Positions 56,186-63,751 of a stretch of DNA of 64,000 nt are shown piece by piece. The notes beneath the pieces are model-generated. The model made no database searches and was not told the origin of the DNA. It saw nothing but the letters and a program-made list of their open reading frames with translations. The position numbers and the translations under genes were made by a program. This stretch comes from Flavicella sp. (GTDB lineage: Bacteria; Bacteroidota; Bacteroidia; Flavobacteriales; Flavobacteriaceae), in contig NZ_JAQWGB010000073.1 of NCBI RefSeq assembly GCF_029238425.1, positions 1 through 64,000 on the forward strand. The letters are read 5' to 3'. Every line of letters starts with the position of its first letter. Within the stretch, counting starts at the first letter, position 1.

Positions 56186-56761
56186 TTAGCGAATAAAATT
56201 CAGTTGTTCATCTATATAAGCTTGCAATTCATCCTTTGGTTTTATTTTGTACAAAATACTAAGACTGAAAATAATTCCAAGTAAAAACTCGGCATAAGTA
56301 TCTATGCTGTTTTCATTTTTAATTTGCCCTAAATTATAGGCTTTTCTTAGTACTACTTTGTAGCTGTCTGTGAGGATCTGGAAATATTGTTCATACTTAT
56401 TGATAATATCTCTATTCTCGTTACGCATTTCAACAATCGTATTGACCATCAAACAACTTTTTGGAAAGGTTTTATCAAGTAAAGCTTCGATAATTGAATA
56501 AAAAAAATCTTTTAAAGAGTCTAGGCCTTCTGTCGTTTCTCTTAATTGCTGAAGAAAGGGATCAGAGTAATTAGAAGTATAGTATTTTAAGGAGTCAATG
56601 AAAAGCATTTCTTTTGGGTACTTATTGTAAATAGTGGAGGTACTAACACCGACATGTTCTGCCAATTCTTTAGCGCTAATTCCTTTAAATCCATGAAGCC
56701 AAAAAATTTCTTGAGCTTTCTCTACGAGTTCATTGTACGAATGTGATAATTCTCTAGCCAT
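56186..56761 (-). CDS. TetR/AcrR family regulator (second of a pair)
   Basis: A 191-aa TetR regulator. The helix-turn-helix is in residues about 10-55: VEKAQEIFWLHGFKGISAKELAEHVGVSTSTIYNKY. The C-terminal ligand domain has KSCLMVNTIVEMRNENRD with Cys near residue 103. It overlaps the stop of the preceding TetR gene by eight bases, so the two are translated as a pair. It likely controls itself, the partner or the adjacent SRPBCC and amidohydrolase genes. Confidence 0.9.
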   Translation of the reverse strand: MARELSHSYNELVEKAQEIFWLHGFKGISAKELAEHVGVSTSTIYNKYPKEMLFIDSLKYYTSNYSDPFLQQLRETTEGLDSLKDFFYSIIEALLDKTFPKSCLMVNTIVEMRNENRDIINKYEQYFQILTDSYKVVLRKAYNLGQIKNENSIDTYAEFLLGIIFSLSILYKIKPKDELQAYIDEQLNFIR

Positions 56762-57317
56762 GTTTTTTTAAAATTACGTTAATACCAGTTTCTATATGTT
56801 TTTCACGTTGATCTTTTGAGTGGATGAGGCAAAAACTTGTTGCGGTACAATACAAACCAAGAAAATGACGTGCAAGCAAATTAGAGTTATCAGATGAAAC
56901 ACCTTTTCGTTGAAGCAGCATATTGAGTTTATTTTCGATATCCGATAGATAGTCATCAACCAAGACCTTAATTTTTTTGTCTTTGTCCGCTAGTTCCGTT
57001 GCGATATGAATAAAATAACATCCCGGTATTGCATTGCTTTCATCAATAAAGCTTAAAAAGAAGTTTTTTAAAATTTCAGGTAATTCTCCTTCAGCCTTTA
57101 ACAGATCAAGTTTTTCTTGACAATACCTTTTTTTGTATAAATGAAGTGAAGCATACAGGATCCCTTCCTTGTTTTCAAACTCATGGTATAAAGAAAAGCG
57201 GTTCACCCCAGTTGTTTGAACAATTTCATTGATGGAGCACCCCCTAAAACCATTCTCCCAGAATAATTTAATTGACTTTTCTAGTACATTATTGGTATTG
57301 TATTCTTTGTATCGCAT
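56754..57317 (-). CDS. TetR/AcrR family regulator (first of a pair)
   Basis: A 187-aa TetR regulator with the HTH at residues about 10-48 (LEKSIKLFWENGFRGCSINEIVQTTGVNRFSLYHEF) and an inducer-domain motif 'IPGCYFIHIATELADKD'. Its -7 element TACATTTG ends only nine bases before the ATG, so the message would be nearly leaderless. A CTGAACGC box sits 28 bp upstream of that -7 element. The gene starts the pair and is preceded by the truncated YtcJ remnant. Confidence 0.9.
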   Translation of the reverse strand: MRYKEYNTNNVLEKSIKLFWENGFRGCSINEIVQTTGVNRFSLYHEFENKEGILYASLHLYKKRYCQEKLDLLKAEGELPEILKNFFLSFIDESNAIPGCYFIHIATELADKDKKIKVLVDDYLSDIENKLNMLLQRKGVSSDNSNLLARHFLGLYCTATSFCLIHSKDQREKHIETGINVILKKHG

Positions 57318-57326
57318 AATCTATTT

Positions 57327-57370
57327 CAAATGTAGTCAATTCAAATTTTTAGAAAAAAAATGGCGTTCAG
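57327..57370 (-). promoter_or_regulatory. TetR-gene promoter with putative operator CTGAACGC
   Basis: TACATTTG (57334-57327) is the -7 element and CTGAACGC (57370-57363) lies 28 bp upstream, with a T-run of similar length next to it as at the SRPBCC promoter. Confidence 0.5.
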
Positions 57371-57411
57371 ATATGAGTTTTAGTTTGTCATGTACTTAAT
57401 TCTTGATAGTA

Positions 57412-58120
57412 TTAGTTTATTTCATTTGGAAATAATTCTCCTTCAAATACGGTTCCCCACACCTTTATATCCTTTAAAGCATCAGGGGCAACTTTATACG
57501 GGTTTTTATCGATGATAGTAAAATTGGCTATTTTATCCTTTTTGATACTACCAATACTATCTTCCATTCTCCATGAATAAGCCGCTTCTATTGTAATACC
57601 TCTCATGGCACCATGGATGGATAGGGCTAGGTCCGGGCGATGCACATTGCCATGCAATGATTTCTAGTGACAGCACACCAAGCAAGATACAAGGGATCAG
57701 AAGGTCCAATAGGGAGATCAGAGTGAAGGGAATAAGGGATATTGTATTTTTCAACTGTTCCAGATCTAACCATTGCTGAGGCTCTTTCAGGCCCTAAACC
57801 AATTTTTGAGTAATTATCACTAAAGGCAGTTACGTAGTATGGGTTTGCACTTATTATACAACCAAGCTCAGAAAGTTTTTTTACTTGTTTGTCAGTAGAG
57901 TTTGCAAAATGAACGATGGTTGTTCGGTGGTCCTCTCTAGGAAATTCCTTCATTTTTCTTTCGATAACTTTTAACAATTCATTCATGCCTTTGTCACCTT
58001 TTACATGAATATGTATCTGGTATTCTAAAGGCCAAAAAATATCAAAAAGTTCTGAAATTGTTTCAGGGTTTTGAATCCATTCTCCTTCATGACCATCTAG
58101 ATAACCGTCTTCCATCATCA
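57412..58120 (-). pseudogene. Remnant of a YtcJ-like amidohydrolase: N-terminally truncated and frameshifted
   Basis: The frame beginning near 58120 carries a metal-dependent hydrolase (YtcJ/TIM-barrel) segment: MMMEDGYLDGHEGEW, IHIHVKGDKGMNEL, TTIVHFANSTD and IPYSLHSDLPIGPSDPLYLAW. After AVTRNH it shifts frame near 57654: reading TTGCATGG where TTGGCATGG would keep the phrase NHWHGNVHRPDLALS in frame points to loss of one G. The second frame then ends normally (ANFTIIDKNPYKVA ...). The N-terminal half with its metal site is missing. The gene is therefore doubly broken. Confidence 0.85.
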
Positions 58121-58491
58121 TTAATTTCAATCCAATATCCATCCGGATCTTGAATGTAAACCTGTTTGATTCCATCTTGTCGAATATAATCTTTACTAGG
58201 TGTATCCTTCCAATCCGTATAGGGGATCTTTAATTTATTTAAAAATAAAATAAAAGAAGCAATATCAGCTGTTGATAAAGCAAAATGAACAGCCTTGTTT
58301 GTTTTTATTTCTGCCTGTGGTCGGGGGATAAGGTGCAGTTGTTTACCATCACCAATGGACAACCATCTCGTTTTTGAATTAGAAGCTGTGTTTTTAATTT
58401 CTTGGAACTGAAATACTTTGTTGTAGAACTCAAAGGAAAGATCCACTTGTTTTACAGAAATGGCAATATGGTTTATTTTAAAAGGAAGCAT
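58087..58491 (-). CDS. Glyoxalase/VOC-family protein with a C-terminal tail borrowed from a neighbouring pseudogene
   Basis: A 134-aa vicinal-oxygen-chelate protein: FKINHIAISVKQVDLSFEFYNKVFQFQ at the start, a metal ligand region around HLIPRP and the typical ending VYIQDPDGYWIEIN. The last 10 residues (DDGRRLSRWS) read out of frame through the start of the YtcJ remnant, so the original stop is lost and a short foreign tail is added. The core VOC fold is complete and may still work. Substrate unknown; lies after the lipoprotein gene. Confidence 0.82.
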   Translation of the reverse strand: MLPFKINHIAISVKQVDLSFEFYNKVFQFQEIKNTASNSKTRWLSIGDGKQLHLIPRPQAEIKTNKAVHFALSTADIASFILFLNKLKIPYTDWKDTPSKDYIRQDGIKQVYIQDPDGYWIEINDDGRRLSRWS

Positions 58492-58518
58492 TTGTGTAAA
58501 ATATTAATATAGAAATAT

Positions 58519-59229
58519 TTACTTATTTGGAAATTTGTGAACTCTTTTAAATTGTCTTGTAACAAGAGAATCAGAATTCAAAAGTTTTAGTGTTATTAGA
58601 TTTTCTGCGAATTCAATACGCCAAAAATCTCTTTTGAGTGGGGTGCTATAAGGAATTAGTTCTAGCTCAGGTTTGTGGCCATGAACATTGTAAACACCAT
58701 GAACTTTTCCTTTTTTGGTTCCAATAACAAAGCGCTTATCCCATCTGATAAAAAGATATTCATTATTTTCATTTGTGTCGGATTCCATAAAATAAGGACC
58801 ATTACCAGTGGCTTTTTCTAATAGCCATAAACCAAGTATTTTATCAGCATAGGTTTCAGGTAATTGAGTAGAACGTTCTAGATGTACTTTAATATGCTGT
58901 CCTTCTTCGATTCTTTCCCAAATCATTTCATTTGCGCCCAACGTCATCATAAAAGGAGGGTTTGAGTCTTCAAGTCCGTTTGTGTTTATAATAAATAGCT
59001 CGTTTTTGTTTTGATTCAGCTCCCATAATCCATAGGAATGTTGGAATCTTCCGTTCCCTGATTCTTGTGTTTGATCCGCATGAAAACGGGTCCATCTCGC
59101 ATTGGGTGTCATTTTTTTCTCACCAACCATTACAGATTTTACAACCCATAGCCCTTCAATTGTTGAAGGTTGATCGCAGCTAGTAAAAGATAGAACGACA
59201 GTTAAGAATACTATACCGCTTAATTTCAT
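58519..59229 (-). CDS. Lipoprotein with two lipocalin-like domains
   Basis: A 236-aa exported protein with lipobox LSFTSC and lipidated Cys19. Two related segments follow, each opening with a 'IxGLWxVxxxxV/A' strand (IEGLWVVKSVMVG near 24 and ILGLWLLEKATG near 130), which suggests two lipocalin-like barrels. No catalytic motif is seen. It is 27 bp from the VOC gene, so it may be part of the same unit. Function unknown. Confidence 0.75.
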   Translation of the reverse strand: MKLSGIVFLTVVLSFTSCDQPSTIEGLWVVKSVMVGEKKMTPNARWTRFHADQTQESGNGRFQHSYGLWELNQNKNELFIINTNGLEDSNPPFMMTLGANEMIWERIEEGQHIKVHLERSTQLPETYADKILGLWLLEKATGNGPYFMESDTNENNEYLFIRWDKRFVIGTKKGKVHGVYNVHGHKPELELIPYSTPLKRDFWRIEFAENLITLKLLNSDSLVTRQFKRVHKFPNK

Positions 59230-59329
59230 TTCTTTTTGTTAGATTTCTAAAGTTGGATACCTTATTTATTTGAGCTTTTCTAAAAAAAACACGATTTACA
59301 GATAACCAAGGCATGATAAACATTCTAAT

Positions 59330-59770
59330 TTAGCTCCTATCTTCATATATATCAAATTCAGCATTTATGGAAGCCATTAATTCTGCATCTTCAAAATCAG
59401 CATCCGCCATTTGAGCTAATTTTTCTAGGTAAAGATCAAATTGCCCATTTTTAAAAATACTTAGCATTTTGCCTCCTTCTGTACATCTTGCGGCATGCCA
59501 AACATTTGGTGGAACTGTTATAGTATCTCCTTTTGTAGCGATAATTGTTTCATCATCAAATATCAATTCTACAGTACCTTCTAGTATATAAAATACCTCC
59601 GTCATAATTTTATGATGGTGTCTGCCTAAATAAAAACCAGGCTTAAGAGTATCTTCAACAAAACTTAATTCGCCGTTGGTATGATGCGATGAAAGTTTCA
59701 CAAAACAATGATCTTGAGAATAGTTATAGTTTTTTCCTTCTCCGTTTTTAATGATTTCTTTTTCTTTCAT
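59330..59770 (-). CDS. Cupin-domain protein
   Basis: A 146-aa cupin with GFYLGRHHHKIMTEVFYILEGTVELIF (metal His-x-His and Glu in cupin motif 1) and VPPNVWHAARCTEGGKML (His in motif 2). Small single-cupin proteins bind a metal and act as dioxygenases, isomerases or sensors. It overlaps the preceding 65-aa gene by four bases (ATGA) and belongs to a three-gene unit with a methyltransferase. Confidence 0.85.
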   Translation of the reverse strand: MKEKEIIKNGEGKNYNYSQDHCFVKLSSHHTNGELSFVEDTLKPGFYLGRHHHKIMTEVFYILEGTVELIFDDETIIATKGDTITVPPNVWHAARCTEGGKMLSIFKNGQFDLYLEKLAQMADADFEDAELMASINAEFDIYEDRS

Positions 59771-59964
59771 TTCTTTATTTTTAATTGATTCAATTCTTCT
59801 TCTAATAATGTGGCCTCGTTTTGAAACTTTGTCATCGCTTTTTTGAGTTTAATTACTTTTTTTAAGAGTTCAACCTTGTCAACGACCTTAAAGCAATTTT
59901 CTCCATTAGTTTCTATAATTTTTGATTTTCCGCCACAAGTTGGACAGTCTATTGTGTTGCTCAT
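59767..59964 (-). CDS. Small zinc-ribbon plus coiled-coil protein
   Basis: A 65-aa protein with an N-terminal CPTCGG knuckle (Cys8-x2-Cys11), a third Cys at about 24 that may complete the metal site, then a Lys/Glu/Leu heptad-like helix (KVVDKVELLKKVIKLKKAM ... LEEELNQLKIKK). I do not recognise the family. It starts one base after the methyltransferase stop and overlaps the cupin start by four bases, so it is co-translated with both and could bridge them. Small but the tight packing supports it as real. Confidence 0.75.
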   Translation of the reverse strand: MSNTIDCPTCGGKSKIIETNGENCFKVVDKVELLKKVIKLKKAMTKFQNEATLLEEELNQLKIKK

Positions 59965-59965
59965 G

Positions 59966-60589
59966 TCAATTTACGGTTATTATGGCTACTTTGCCATTAA
60001 ATTTTGATTGAATTTTATAGGTATCGGTAGCTATAGAAGATAAAAACTTCTGACTGTCAGTCATATTTGCGTTATCGACATAAATATGTGTATTTGAATA
60101 AAAGTTAGGTTCTAACAATTTAAAGAGGGGCAAGTACAAGTCCATCCAACCATCTAAAACTAATAAATCTATACTATTGCTGTAGTTTTTTAAGGTAACC
60201 AATGCATCACCAACTTTTATGTCAATTAGGCTTTCTACTCCTGCTTTTTTAAAATTATTTATTGCCTTTTTGGCTTTTGATTCTAATAATTCGGTAGTGG
60301 TAATATATCCACCAAATTTTGCAACCCCTTGAGCCAAATACAATGTTGAAATCCCAAATGAAGTTCCGAATTCGACTATGTTTTTCAGCTTTTTATCTTG
60401 AATCAAATGCACCAACGCCTCACCTTGATCTTTGGATATAGCTAAATAAGCATCTTCAAAATTTTCTGGTTTAAACGATCTGAATAAACTTTTTGCCGCT
60501 CCTTTGAGCATTTTTAACTTGTCGTATTTTGCATCCTGATATAGGGCGTTGATAACAGCAGCAAGTGTATGTTCCTCTGTTTGTGTCAT
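59966..60589 (-). CDS. Class I SAM-dependent methyltransferase (O-methyltransferase-like)
   Basis: A 207-aa enzyme. The SAM motif I is IVEFGTSFGISTLYLAQG near residue 70, motif II ITTTELLESKAKKAI, an acidic IKVGDALVTL and the post-II LLVLDGWMDLYLPLFK and HIYVDNANMTD. The layout resembles catechol/caffeoyl-CoA-type O-methyltransferases; the substrate is unknown. It heads the three-gene operon with the zinc-ribbon and cupin proteins. Confidence 0.88.
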   Translation of the reverse strand: MTQTEEHTLAAVINALYQDAKYDKLKMLKGAAKSLFRSFKPENFEDAYLAISKDQGEALVHLIQDKKLKNIVEFGTSFGISTLYLAQGVAKFGGYITTTELLESKAKKAINNFKKAGVESLIDIKVGDALVTLKNYSNSIDLLVLDGWMDLYLPLFKLLEPNFYSNTHIYVDNANMTDSQKFLSSIATDTYKIQSKFNGKVAIITVN

Positions 60590-60869
60590 TTTATAGTGTT
60601 TTTAATTACAGTATAAAATTACTCTAAGTAAATACTTAATAGCTGATACAAATGAGGCTAATAATGGTGAAAGTAGGAAGTATTGGTTTTTCGTGAAATA
60701 TTCGAATAATTAATATATAGCTTATATGTTGAAATTATACTTTTTAAGTTTTTGATTTTTAAAACAGTTTGTATTTTAGTAAAATAAATAAATATTGATT
60801 GATACTAGATTGTTTTCTATTCTGAATGGTTACAACTAGTAGGTATGAATCACATAAATGTATTTTAAT

Positions 60870-61931
60870 ATGTATAAACTATTTACTACTTTTTTTTTAT
60901 TAGCAATTACTCATTTTTATAGTTTCGCCCAAAATGATTCTTTAGTTCTTGTTAATGGTAATATCATCGATGGTGACTTGAAAAGTATGGACAAAGGTGT
61001 ACTTACAATTGAGCCTACGTATTCCGATTCTGACTTTAAAATAAAATGGGAAGATATAAAAGAAATGAAAACCTTTCAACGGTATTTAATTACACTTTCT
61101 GATGGAAGGAGAATCAATGGGACTTTTAGGAGTTCTGGTGATGGAATGGTTTTTATTGCTAATGAAAATGGTGCTGATATTACCATTAGGCAATCTGAAA
61201 TTGTTACTGTAAATAGTGTCGATAGTAGTTTTTTAAGTCGTATTTCTGCGAATATTGATTTTGGGTTATCACTTACTAAAGCGAATAACCAACGTCAATT
61301 GAATGGAAATCTTAGGATTGGGTATATTGCAGATACTTGGTCTACAGAATTGTATTATAATACCTTATTAACAGCTCAGGACGATGTGGAAGACATACAA
61401 AGAAATGATGCCGGGCTTGGTGCTCGTTATTTTCTACCATCTGATTGGAACCTATCTGCAGATATAGATTTACTTTCCAATACAGAACAGTCCTTAGATT
61501 TGCGTACCACAGCCATGCTAGGTGTTGGTAATTATATTATTCATACGAATGCATCCTATTGGAATTTATCTACAGGAATGGCTTACAATAATGAGTCATT
61601 TTCAGCGATTATTGCAGATGATGGTTTTATTACGCCAGAATCTACAAGGAATTCTGTTGAAGGATTTATTGGAACAGAATTAAATTTATATGATGTAAGT
61701 GATTTAAATCTATTTACTAATATCATCGCGTACCCAACGATTGTCGCAGATGAAAATGTAGAAGCGGGTCGTTTTCGTACCAATTTTAGATTTGATGCAA
61801 AATATGATGATTTTATATTAAAAGATTTCTACGTAAGAGCAGGATATACACTCAATTATGATAATAGACCAGTTGAAGAGGGTAAAGAAATAGATTATGT
61901 GTTTACCACAGGTTTTGGTTGGGAATGGTAA
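60870..61931 (+). CDS. DUF481 family outer membrane protein
   Basis: A roughly 353-aa outer membrane protein. The signal peptide (MYKLFTTFFLLAITHFYSFAQ) is clearest from the ATG at 60870; another ATG 12 bases upstream is also possible. An N-terminal beta region (NDSLVLVNGNIIDGDLKSMDKG) precedes the DUF481 beta-barrel (about residues 130-350) ending in VFTTGFGWEW. The family is of unknown function. It is convergent with ssrA; the two share a terminator. Confidence 0.82.
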   Translation: MYKLFTTFFLLAITHFYSFAQNDSLVLVNGNIIDGDLKSMDKGVLTIEPTYSDSDFKIKWEDIKEMKTFQRYLITLSDGRRINGTFRSSGDGMVFIANENGADITIRQSEIVTVNSVDSSFLSRISANIDFGLSLTKANNQRQLNGNLRIGYIADTWSTELYYNTLLTAQDDVEDIQRNDAGLGARYFLPSDWNLSADIDLLSNTEQSLDLRTTAMLGVGNYIIHTNASYWNLSTGMAYNNESFSAIIADDGFITPESTRNSVEGFIGTELNLYDVSDLNLFTNIIAYPTIVADENVEAGRFRTNFRFDAKYDDFILKDFYVRAGYTLNYDNRPVEEGKEIDYVFTTGFGWEW

Positions 61932-61951
61932 TCATGATTTCTTATTTAAAT

Positions 61952-61997
61952 AAAAAACCTCAACAATACTGTCAGTCAGTTTGTTGAGGTTTTGTTT
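61952..61997. terminator. Bidirectional terminator between DUF481 gene and ssrA
   Basis: AAAACCTCAACAA (61954-61966) pairs with TTGTTGAGGTTTT (61981-61993) across a 14-nt loop, with A-run and T-run on the two sides. Confidence 0.9.
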
Positions 61998-61999
61998 TG

Positions 62000-62389
62000 T
62001 GGAGACGCCGGGAATCGAACCCGGGTCCAAACAAGCAACCGCAAGGCTTTCTACATGCTTAGTTTCTAATTAATTTTCGATCCAATGCCGCTTAAAAACA
62101 AGCTACAAGAGACTTATCTTCTTTAATTTCGAAAAAATATCGAAGCCTATTTTTTCTATGTATACTTTTACGACACCTCAAAATGGAACGCCGCATACCA
62201 AGGCTTTCCGGAGATGCATAGCCTGCTCACCTTGTGAGCCGAGGCCCATCCTACTATAATTCAGATTAGGCAGCCATGGCGAAAGATTCTTCACCGTATA
62301 AAATGTTGAAACCGAGTTTTACGAGAGTTGTTTCCTTTCTCGACATGCTTACATATTGATTGATCTCGCTGTCAAAACCAGTCGTCCCC
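62000..62389 (-). ncRNA. ssrA: Transfer-messenger RNA (tmRNA)
   Basis: Rescues stalled ribosomes and tags their products for proteolysis. The 5' end GGGGACGACTGG and the 3' end ...CGGGTTCGATTCCCG...CGTCTCCA form the tRNA-like acceptor (GGGGACG with CGTCTCC) and T-arm. The mRNA-like part encodes the tag GEESFAMAA followed by TAA (62295-62266). CCA is not encoded after the discriminator A, so it must be added later. Length of about 390 nt is normal. A -7-like element TAATTTTG lies about 45 bp upstream. Confidence 0.95.
62266..62295 (-). other. tmRNA tag-peptide reading frame
   Basis: Codons GGT GAA GAA TCT TTC GCC ATG GCT GCC TAA spell GEESFAMAA. The resume codon itself may lie at this GGT or just before it. 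The ending AMAA is where other Bacteroidota typically show ALAA. Confidence 0.85.
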
Positions 62390-62432
62390 ATGTTTCTAAA
62401 TATGTTTCAGAAACTATTCAATGAGCTGGCTG

Positions 62433-62440
62433 CAAAATTA
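62433..62440 (-). promoter_or_regulatory. Putative -7 element (TAATTTTG) for ssrA
   Basis: Reads TAATTTTG on the minus strand, about 45 bp upstream of the mature 5' end, which fits RNase P trimming of a short leader. A -33 TTG at good spacing is not evident. Confidence 0.35.
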
Positions 62441-62522
62441 GACAAAATAATAAGATATTCAGCGATTGTTTTGTGAGAAATTTGAAAAGAAATAATATTT
62501 TTGATGTTGTTAAAAATCAAGA

Positions 62523-62750
62523 ATGCAAGAGCAACAAGAGTATTTAAAAAAATTAGCACATACAAGAATGCCCTTTGGGAAGTTTAAGGGAACGTATCTT
62601 ATTGACTTGCCCGAGCATTATATCGTTTGGTATCATAACAAAGGTTTTCCAAAAGGACAAACAGGGGATATGTTACGTTTGGTATATGAATTAAAATTAA
62701 ATGGATTGGAACATCTGATCCATAAAATTAGAAAAGACTCAAGTCGTTAA
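62523..62750 (+). CDS. DUF3820 family small protein
   Basis: A 75-aa protein with the DUF3820 core 'MPFGKFKGTYLIDLPEHYIVWY' and KGFPKGQTGDMLRLVYELKLNGL. The family is found across many bacteria and has no settled function. The stop codon overlaps the stop of the convergent transglutaminase gene through the shared TTAA (62747-62750), so the two messages overlap at their 3' ends. Length is normal. Confidence 0.85.
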   Translation: MQEQQEYLKKLAHTRMPFGKFKGTYLIDLPEHYIVWYHNKGFPKGQTGDMLRLVYELKLNGLEHLIHKIRKDSSR

Positions 62751-63751
62751 TCAATTCTGAACTGGAGTATCATTTCAGTCTCCAATAAAACATTTAAAGT
62801 AGTATTCTTTTTGCCTGCAACAGGTATTTTTAAAATAGCTTTACTCCCTTCAAATTCAGGTATGATAGAGGTTAGATAATAATCGTTTTCAAACGCAAAA
62901 CCCATTTCCGATGCAGGAGGTAGATTGTCTATTTCTATAAGAATAAATGCTTTGTTTTTCGGATGAATAATTCCCGATATTGGGGCTAATAATTTTAGAT
63001 TATTGTCAAAAAACAAAGAAGAATATATAGGCTGACTTGTGAATTCTTTTTCATTTAATGAAGGCTGAGTCAATTGCCATTTTTTTTCTTCTGGGTAGTG
63101 TGTTGTGAGTAAGTCTTTCGGAGCGGTAAAAAAATAATGTGCATCAAAATCTTTAACCCAGTGTTCAGAGTCTCTGCTGTATCCTGCACCCCAAGTAGTG
63201 TCAATCAGTTTCCATTGATTGTTAATATACACAGCATTCCATGCATGTTTTCCGCTTAAAGGTAATTTGCCAATTTGAGAAAATGGACTTCGACTGTATC
63301 CACTGATAATTTCACATCTGATGTTTAGTATATCACAGACCTCCTTGAAAACCATAGAATAGCCTTCACAAATGGCTCTTTTTTCTTGCATTGTTTTGGA
63401 TATGATTTCTAAATCTCGCGCTCTGATTTTCTGTTCTAGTTCCTCCTTAGAACTATACCGGAAACTATAGTTGGTAGCCCCATAATTCAATTCATTTATA
63501 TTGTAATCTATATGATGGGTTAGCCAAATAAATAATGCACGTACTTGATCGCTTTGATCTTTGAAGTCATCAGAAATATGTGTAGCCAAAACCTTGGCAT
63601 CAGAGATACCACTGCTGTAACTTAAAGCAATCTCATCTATTTTTTCAAACTTTTGCGCGTAGGAGTGAAGCACTACAAAGAGAGCTGTAAATAGAAAAGA
63701 CTGTTTTACATTTCTGAAAAACAGTCTTTGTATTTTGTTAAGAACAAACAT
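62747..63751 (-). CDS. Transglutaminase-domain protein, exported
   Basis: A 334-aa protein with a signal-like N-terminal helix (about residues 15-32, ...VVLHSYAQ) and a transglutaminase/protease-like fold. The catalytic set is readable: Cys in EKRAICEGYSMVF (about 131), His in GKHAWNAVYI and Asp in LIDTTWGAGY. The C-terminal half is beta-rich. Its ATG overlaps the kdsA stop (TAATG), so it is translated after kdsA. The target of such periplasmic proteins is unknown. Confidence 0.87.
   Translation of the reverse strand: MFVLNKIQRLFFRNVKQSFLFTALFVVLHSYAQKFEKIDEIALSYSSGISDAKVLATHISDDFKDQSDQVRALFIWLTHHIDYNINELNYGATNYSFRYSSKEELEQKIRARDLEIISKTMQEKRAICEGYSMVFKEVCDILNIRCEIISGYSRSPFSQIGKLPLSGKHAWNAVYINNQWKLIDTTWGAGYSRDSEHWVKDFDAHYFFTAPKDLLTTHYPEEKKWQLTQPSLNEKEFTSQPIYSSLFFDNNLKLLAPISGIIHPKNKAFILIEIDNLPPASEMGFAFENDYYLTSIIPEFEGSKAILKIPVAGKKNTTLNVLLETEMILQFRID

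Noticed and set aside
57627-58175. Treating the YtcJ-like frame as an intact 182-aa gene starting with MESNRFTF
   Set aside because: The first ~20 residues read antiframe through the VOC gene and the frame ends at a one-base loss, so it is a remnant.
53826-62389. Prophage or integrative element at ssrA
   Set aside because: No integrase, phage or transfer gene is visible in the interval, and the remnant is the 5' rather than the 3' part of ssrA, so only an accessory segment is proposed.
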